Source of the DNA: an uncultured Burkholderiales bacterium
GTDB taxonomy: Bacteria > Pseudomonadota > Gammaproteobacteria > Burkholderiales > Burkholderiaceae
DNA length: 49,433 nucleotides
Assembly: GCA_937891045.1 (NCBI GenBank)
Contig: CALBEV010000120.1
Location: forward strand, 1-49,433
Direction: 5' to 3'
Shown here: one piece after another, positions 45,491-49,433 of the stretch
Layout of the letters: every line of letters begins with the position of its first letter
How positions within the stretch are numbered: the stretch's first letter is position 1
Program-made: the position numbers and the translations under genes
Notes under the pieces: generated by a model
What the model was told of the DNA's origin: nothing
The model's database searches: none
Seen by the model: only the letters and a program-made list of their open reading frames with translations

Positions 45491-47227
45491 TTATTTGGGG
45501 AGTTTGAACACCATCAAGGTGCCACCCTGAGGCACAACCAACTTGGTGTTGTTCAGTGTGTTGATGCCCGACTGCATACGCTCGGCATCAATACCCCAAC
45601 CCGCTTGCACTGCGATGAATTGCTCGCCATTGATTTCATAGGACGAAGGCACAGCAGTCACGCCAGAGGGCATTTTGTATTTCCAAAGGACCTTGCCATT
45701 GGCCGCATCGAAGGCGCGGAATTCACGGTCGTTGGTACCGCCCGCAAACAGCAGGTTGCCGCCTGTGGTCAAGAGTGGGGCCCAAATGGCGCGGTCGTAT
45801 TTGTAGGACCATGCCAATTTACCTGTCTCCAGGTTCCAGGCCTGCAACTCACCAATACTTTTTGGTTTTTTGCCACCTTCGTAGCGCAAACTGCCCAACA
45901 CGCCATCGATCGGGTAACCAATGTAGAGATCCCCTTTTTTGTATACGGAGGCCTCTGCTGCTGGCAACTCAGAGCACAGGTGGTTGTTGGCAGGGATGTA
46001 GAACAGCTTGGTTTTGGGACTCCATGCTTCTGGCGGCCAGTCTTTGCCACCCCACAAGGAGGGACAGAAGGTGACAGCTTTGCCCATACCAGGCTTTTTG
46101 CTCATGTCATAGGTAGGACGACCCGTTTTTTTGTCGATGCTTTTGAACACATCGTTGTAGACATAAGGAACACCGTTGACATAGTCGATCTTGCCGCTGG
46201 CTTGACGCTCCAGCATCCAAAGGTAGCCATTGCGACCTGCGTGCACGGCACCCTTGACATTGCGACCGTTGATTTTGGTGTCTATCAGCACAGGTGCGCT
46301 GACCTCATCCCAATCCCATGCGTCGTTTTGGTGGTACTGATGATGGCCCTTGATCTTGCCGGTGTCCAGATCCACAGCAATGGTGGAGGTGGTGTAGAGA
46401 TTGTCACCATCACGGCCTTCTGTGGGCCAGGGCGCAGGGTTGCCCGTGCCCCAATAAGCGATATTGGTTGCAGGGTCGTATGTGCCTGTGATCCAGACGC
46501 TGCCACCACCATTTTTGTGGCTGTCGCCGGGCCATGTATGCCCGCCAGGTTCACCGGGGGCCGCTGTGGTGTAGGTGCGCCAGACTTCTTTGCCCGAGTT
46601 GGCATCAAAAGCGGCCACGTAGCCACGCACACCGGTTTCGCCACCGGAGGAACCCACCAGAATTTTGCCTTTGGCGGCCAAGGGTGCAAGGGTGATGTAG
46701 TGCAATGCCTTCACATCGCCAACGGTCGTGTCCCAAACCACTTTGCCAGTTTTGGCGTCCAAGGCAATCAGGTGCGCGTCAACAGTGCCCACATAAACCT
46801 TGTCGCCATACAGTGCGACACCACGGTTGGTGTTGTGCAGCATCAGCAAGTCAGCGGGGATTTCTTTTTTGTAGCGCCAGAGTTCTTCACCCGTGATGGC
46901 ATTCAAAGCAATCACCTGACCATTGGGGGTGGTGATGTACATGTAGCCATTGTTCACAATGGGAGGGGCTTGGTGACCCTCGGTTGTACCTGTTGCAAAG
47001 GACCAGGCCAATTCAAGTTTTTTCACATTGCCTGTGTTGATTTTTTCCAGCGGACTGTAGCCCCAACCTTGGTAGTTGCCTCGGTACATCAGCCAATTCT
47101 TGGCTTCTGGATTGATCAGCCTGGCATCGGTCACGGGTTCGTAGGGGCCAAGCTTGGTGTCGGCATGCGCCATGATGGCACAAGCACCGATCACTGCGAT
47201 GGACAGCTTCTTTATCAAATGACTCAT
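45491..47227 (-). CDS. PQQ-dependent alcohol dehydrogenase, soluble periplasmic, with lanthanide-type active site
   Basis: 578-residue eight-bladed quinoprotein without a haem c domain. Signal peptide 1-22 (ends AHA, then DTK). Tryptophan-docking repeats such as ALNAITGEELWRY and AFDANSGKEVWRTY recur. Metal/PQQ residues by alignment from memory to methanol dehydrogenase: Glu197 (GGETGVRG), Asn263 (GTGNPAPW), catalytic Asp305. Two residues on is Asp307 (AWDWDE), the extra Asp of lanthanide enzymes; calcium enzymes have Ala or Ser. The vicinal Cys pair expected before NRG is Met129-Leu130. AGGAG precedes ATG 47227. Substrate unknown; the neighbours suggest an alcohol whose acid becomes a CoA ester. 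Confidence 0.92.
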   Translation of the reverse strand: MSHLIKKLSIAVIGACAIMAHADTKLGPYEPVTDARLINPEAKNWLMYRGNYQGWGYSPLEKINTGNVKKLELAWSFATGTTEGHQAPPIVNNGYMYITTPNGQVIALNAITGEELWRYKKEIPADLLMLHNTNRGVALYGDKVYVGTVDAHLIALDAKTGKVVWDTTVGDVKALHYITLAPLAAKGKILVGSSGGETGVRGYVAAFDANSGKEVWRTYTTAAPGEPGGHTWPGDSHKNGGGSVWITGTYDPATNIAYWGTGNPAPWPTEGRDGDNLYTTSTIAVDLDTGKIKGHHQYHQNDAWDWDEVSAPVLIDTKINGRNVKGAVHAGRNGYLWMLERQASGKIDYVNGVPYVYNDVFKSIDKKTGRPTYDMSKKPGMGKAVTFCPSLWGGKDWPPEAWSPKTKLFYIPANNHLCSELPAAEASVYKKGDLYIGYPIDGVLGSLRYEGGKKPKSIGELQAWNLETGKLAWSYKYDRAIWAPLLTTGGNLLFAGGTNDREFRAFDAANGKVLWKYKMPSGVTAVPSSYEINGEQFIAVQAGWGIDAERMQSGINTLNNTKLVVPQGGTLMVFKLPK

Positions 47228-47250
47228 GGTTTTTCTCCTGAAAGTGAGTC
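47221..47250 (-). promoter_or_regulatory. Possible hairpin enclosing the PQQ dehydrogenase ribosome-binding site
   Basis: In the transcript GACTCA (47250-47245) can pair with TGAGTC (47226-47221), which overlaps the ATG. The 18-base loop holds the AGGAG. A 6-bp stem is modest, so control of translation is only a possibility. Confidence 0.3.
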
Positions 47251-47258
47251 TTGGAAAT

Positions 47259-47281
47259 AACCAGGCTTAGGAGCCCTGGTT
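47259..47281 (-). other. Hairpin over the Rieske gene stop codon
   Basis: AACCAGG and CCTGGTT pair perfectly (7 bp, 9-base loop) across the Rieske TAA. No T-run; probably a processing or stability element between the Rieske and dehydrogenase cistrons. Confidence 0.4.
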
Positions 47282-47854
47282 GGCGGGGGAACTGGGTGCA
47301 ATCGCAAGAAATTCACCTTCAAGCTTCAAGCTGAAACTGGGCAAAGGCCGAGAGGCGGGCCCATCAACGACTTTGGCGCCATCCAGCAGATCGAACTTGG
47401 AGGCATGGCAAAAGCAGACCAAGACTTTTTCCTTGGAGATCCAGGTTTTGACATCACAGGCCTGATGGGTGCAAAGTGCTGAATAAGCCAAAACACCATC
47501 TACTGAACGGGCCTTGGTGGCCGTGGCCATTTGGTCCTCTGGCAAGCGAATCACCACCAATTTGTTGGCGCGTGATGTATTTTTCGGTTCACCTGTTTTG
47601 GTATCGAATGGATAAACAAGCATGGGTTTGCCAATGGCCAGATCGCTTGGCCGCAAGGGTTTGAAATTCGATTCAGCATCGGCATCGACCAACAGCATGG
47701 GTGCGGTATCGGCAGCCATTGCGGCAGCACCCATGAAAGGCAGCGTGGACAAACCCATCGACACCCATTGGATGGCTTGGCGGCGCTCTGGGTCAAAGGC
47801 TTGGTCGTTGAGCGCACAGCCGCAGCAAGAAGAAGAGGAGCTAACGTTTTTCAT
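47267..47854 (-). CDS. Exported Rieske [2Fe-2S] protein
   Basis: 195 residues. Cluster ligands are complete: Cys128-Thr-His130-Gln-Ala-Cys133 and Cys147-Phe-Cys149-His150, where 128/130/147/150 hold the cluster and 133-149 form the disulfide, as in high-potential bc1-type Rieske domains. The N-terminus has a Ser/Cys cluster (SSSSCCGCALND), then ERRQAIQWVSMGLSTLPF, a Tat-like twin-Arg signal or anchor, as expected for a cofactor-loaded export. Not part of a bc1 operon: it lies 39 bases before the PQQ dehydrogenase, so it may accept that enzyme's electrons. Confidence 0.88.
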   Translation of the reverse strand: MKNVSSSSSCCGCALNDQAFDPERRQAIQWVSMGLSTLPFMGAAAMAADTAPMLLVDADAESNFKPLRPSDLAIGKPMLVYPFDTKTGEPKNTSRANKLVVIRLPEDQMATATKARSVDGVLAYSALCTHQACDVKTWISKEKVLVCFCHASKFDLLDGAKVVDGPASRPLPSFSLKLEGEFLAIAPSSPANQGS

Positions 47855-47900
47855 GTTGATCGTGGTGATGGAGTGGTGTTTTGAGAGAAGTGAAAGGGGA

Positions 47901-49433
47901 TCAGTTGGTGGCGGTTTCAGTCAGACGCGGCGCCAATAAATCCCGCAAGCGGCGGTGCACAATTTTTCCGGTGGCGGTGCGCGGCATGTCTTCGGCACTG
48001 ATGAATTCAATCTGGCGCGGCTGTTTGAAGCCTGCCAAATGCTCTTTGCACCATTGCTTCAAGTTGTCGGCGCTGCAGTCTTGGCCAGGTTTGGTCACCA
48101 CCACGGCCAACACGGTCTCGCCCCATTTCTCATGCGGGACGCCAATCACGGCAGCCTCTTGCACCGCAAGGTGGGCGCACAACACGGCTTCCACTTCGGA
48201 GGGGTAGATGTTTTCACCACCGCTGATGATCATGTTGCTTTTGCGGTCCATCAGCCAGATGAAGCCATCGGCGTCGCGCATGGCCATGTCACCTACCGAG
48301 CACCAAGCATCTGCAAAAGCCTCAGCGGTTTTTTCGGGCGATCCCCAATAGCCTTCAAAGGCATAAGAGGTGCAGGAGTACAACTCGCCCACCTCACCAT
48401 CGGGCACCTCTTGACGCTGCGTATCCAACAATTTGATCGGACCACTGCCGACCCATTCGCGGCCCACCGAACCCAGCTTGCGAAGTTGTTCGTCGGGACG
48501 CAACAAAGTGACCCAACCGGCTTCGGTGGAACCGTACAACTCGTAGAGCTGGCCATTGGGAAACATGTGTTGAATGGCGCGTTTCAAGCTGGCATTGGCA
48601 GGCGCTGAAGAAACCAACAAGCGGCCCACGCTTTGGGTAGCGTATTGTTTTTTCACCTCCTCCGGCAAGGCCAGCATCATGATGTAGTGCGTGGGCACCA
48701 TGGACGTGAACGTGATCTGGTGTTTGGACAACAGCATCAGCAAATGCTCTGGGTCAAAACTGGCGTGGTCGTCGACCACGATGCAGGCACCCAAGTGGAT
48801 GAAGGTGTTGGCAAAGTACAAAGAATTGGCATGGCACAAGGGCATGACCAACAAGGCTTTGTCGTTCACCGTGAAGCCCATGTCCAGTGCCGTGGCATAG
48901 GCCATCAAGGTGCTGGCCTCGTGGCTGCGGATCGCGCCCTTGGGTTTGCCGGTGGTGCCCGAGGTGTACATCAGGGCGCAGGTTCGTTTCGGGTCCACCC
49001 GAGGCCAATGGGTGCGTACCGTGGCGTGTTGAATCAGCGCCTCATAGTCGATCCAGCCTGCTTCGGTGGGGTCGTCCATTTGCACACAAGCTTTCAGCGG
49101 CAAGCTGCCCGTGATGGGCAGCACCTTGTCTTGCAAGGAATGGGCACAAACCAAGGCGTTCACTTGAGCGTCTTTCAGGATGTAGGCCAGTTCGTCGCTG
49201 ACCAAGCGGAAGTTCAGGGGCAGGGCCACCAGACCTGCGCGGGCTAAGGCGACATACAACTCCAGCCACTCAATGCGGTTGTAGGCCAGCACGGCCACCC
49301 GTTCACCTGCTTGCAAACCATGTTCTAGCAGTCCACTGGCCAAAGCGCTGGCCCGCTGGTTCCATGCGCGGTAGCTCAGTTGGCGTTGGCTGTCACACGC
49401 GCCGATGTGGTTGGGCCGCAACCGCGCATGGGT
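47901..49433 (-). CDS. AMP-forming acyl-CoA synthetase (5' end outside window)
   Basis: At least 510 residues; the frame runs open through the window edge and the start is not visible, with about 20 residues expected missing. ANL motifs: ALMYTSGTTGKPKGAIRSH, YELYGSTEAGWVTLL, SVGDMAMRDADGFIWLMDRKSNMIISGGENIYPSE and catalytic Lys in PRTATGKIVHRRLRD. It resembles fatty-acid or aryl-acid CoA ligases; substrate unknown. First visible gene of the cassette with the Rieske protein (46-base gap), PQQ dehydrogenase and MFS transporter. Confidence 0.9.
   Translation of the reverse strand, partial: THARLRPNHIGACDSQRQLSYRAWNQRASALASGLLEHGLQAGERVAVLAYNRIEWLELYVALARAGLVALPLNFRLVSDELAYILKDAQVNALVCAHSLQDKVLPITGSLPLKACVQMDDPTEAGWIDYEALIQHATVRTHWPRVDPKRTCALMYTSGTTGKPKGAIRSHEASTLMAYATALDMGFTVNDKALLVMPLCHANSLYFANTFIHLGACIVVDDHASFDPEHLLMLLSKHQITFTSMVPTHYIMMLALPEEVKKQYATQSVGRLLVSSAPANASLKRAIQHMFPNGQLYELYGSTEAGWVTLLRPDEQLRKLGSVGREWVGSGPIKLLDTQRQEVPDGEVGELYSCTSYAFEGYWGSPEKTAEAFADAWCSVGDMAMRDADGFIWLMDRKSNMIISGGENIYPSEVEAVLCAHLAVQEAAVIGVPHEKWGETVLAVVVTKPGQDCSADNLKQWCKEHLAGFKQPRQIEFISAEDMPRTATGKIVHRRLRDLLAPRLTETATN

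Noticed and set aside
45491..47227. Annotation of the quinoprotein as XoxF methanol dehydrogenase
   Set aside because: The lanthanide-type Asp is present, but the Cys pair is missing and there is no xoxG/xoxJ neighbour, so a specific methanol role is not supported.
45605..47260. 551-codon plus-strand open frame opposite the PQQ dehydrogenase
   Set aside because: Antisense artefact of a long, codon-biased gene.

Overview
The window looks like a chromosomal segment of a betaproteobacterium, most likely Burkholderiales/Comamonadaceae (Limnohabitans/Rhodoferax-like). This is inferred from a Lys/Ala/Pro-rich N-terminal extension on RpoD, an EarP/EF-P(Arg32) pair, a phasin, many Leu-TTG codons and a dense load of beta-oxidation, aromatic-acid and branched-chain-type ABC uptake genes. 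I see no rRNA, tRNA, CRISPR array, prophage or complete insertion sequence. Nearly all of the sequence is coding, and many genes overlap by ATGA.

Layout: (1) 1-1.5 kb is the end of a gentisate pathway cluster (gentisate dioxygenase, cut by the window edge, and fumarylpyruvate hydrolase). (2) 1.5-9.4 kb is a minus-strand housekeeping run in which an SDR dehydrogenase and a gamma-glutamyltranspeptidase sit directly upstream of dnaG and rpoD, and an EamA transporter overlaps the rpoD stop. rpsU, the usual first gene of this operon, is absent here. (3) 9.4-11.3 kb holds a patatin-like lipoprotein, a terminator, a phasin and a palindromic REP-like element. (4) 11.3-18.1 kb is a tightly packed seven-gene plus-strand operon: HDAC-like deacetylase, hotdog thioesterase, nitroreductase, pncB, NhaD-type antiporter, 2-hydroxyacid dehydrogenase, rmuC. 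(5) 18.1-19.3 kb carries remnants of a capsule-export KpsC-type gene. (6) 19.3-21.1 kb is earP-efp. (7) 21.2-29.8 kb is mixed: aminotransferase, DUF1501/DUF1800 pair, small membrane proteins, alpha/beta hydrolase plus cupin, PPK2 and a hydratase. (8) 29.8-36.4 kb is a complete Liv-type ABC importer (two permeases, two ATPases, binding protein) with an acyl-CoA synthetase inside the operon. (9) 36.5-44 kb holds a small secreted Cys protein and then fatty-acid-like catabolism (crotonase, pirin, serine hydrolase, SDR, thiolase, acyl-CoA ligase). (10) 44-49.4 kb is a minus-strand cassette: acyl-CoA ligase, Rieske protein, PQQ dehydrogenase, MFS transporter.

The most unusual unit is the last one. 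Its PQQ dehydrogenase has the Asp-x-Asp active-site signature associated with lanthanide use and lacks the vicinal Cys pair of classical alcohol dehydrogenases. It is encoded beside an exported Rieske [2Fe-2S] protein, where a cytochrome c would normally be expected. Together with the transporter and CoA ligase this suggests an alcohol-to-acid-to-CoA-ester route with an atypical periplasmic electron acceptor. That role is an inference from gene order and motifs.
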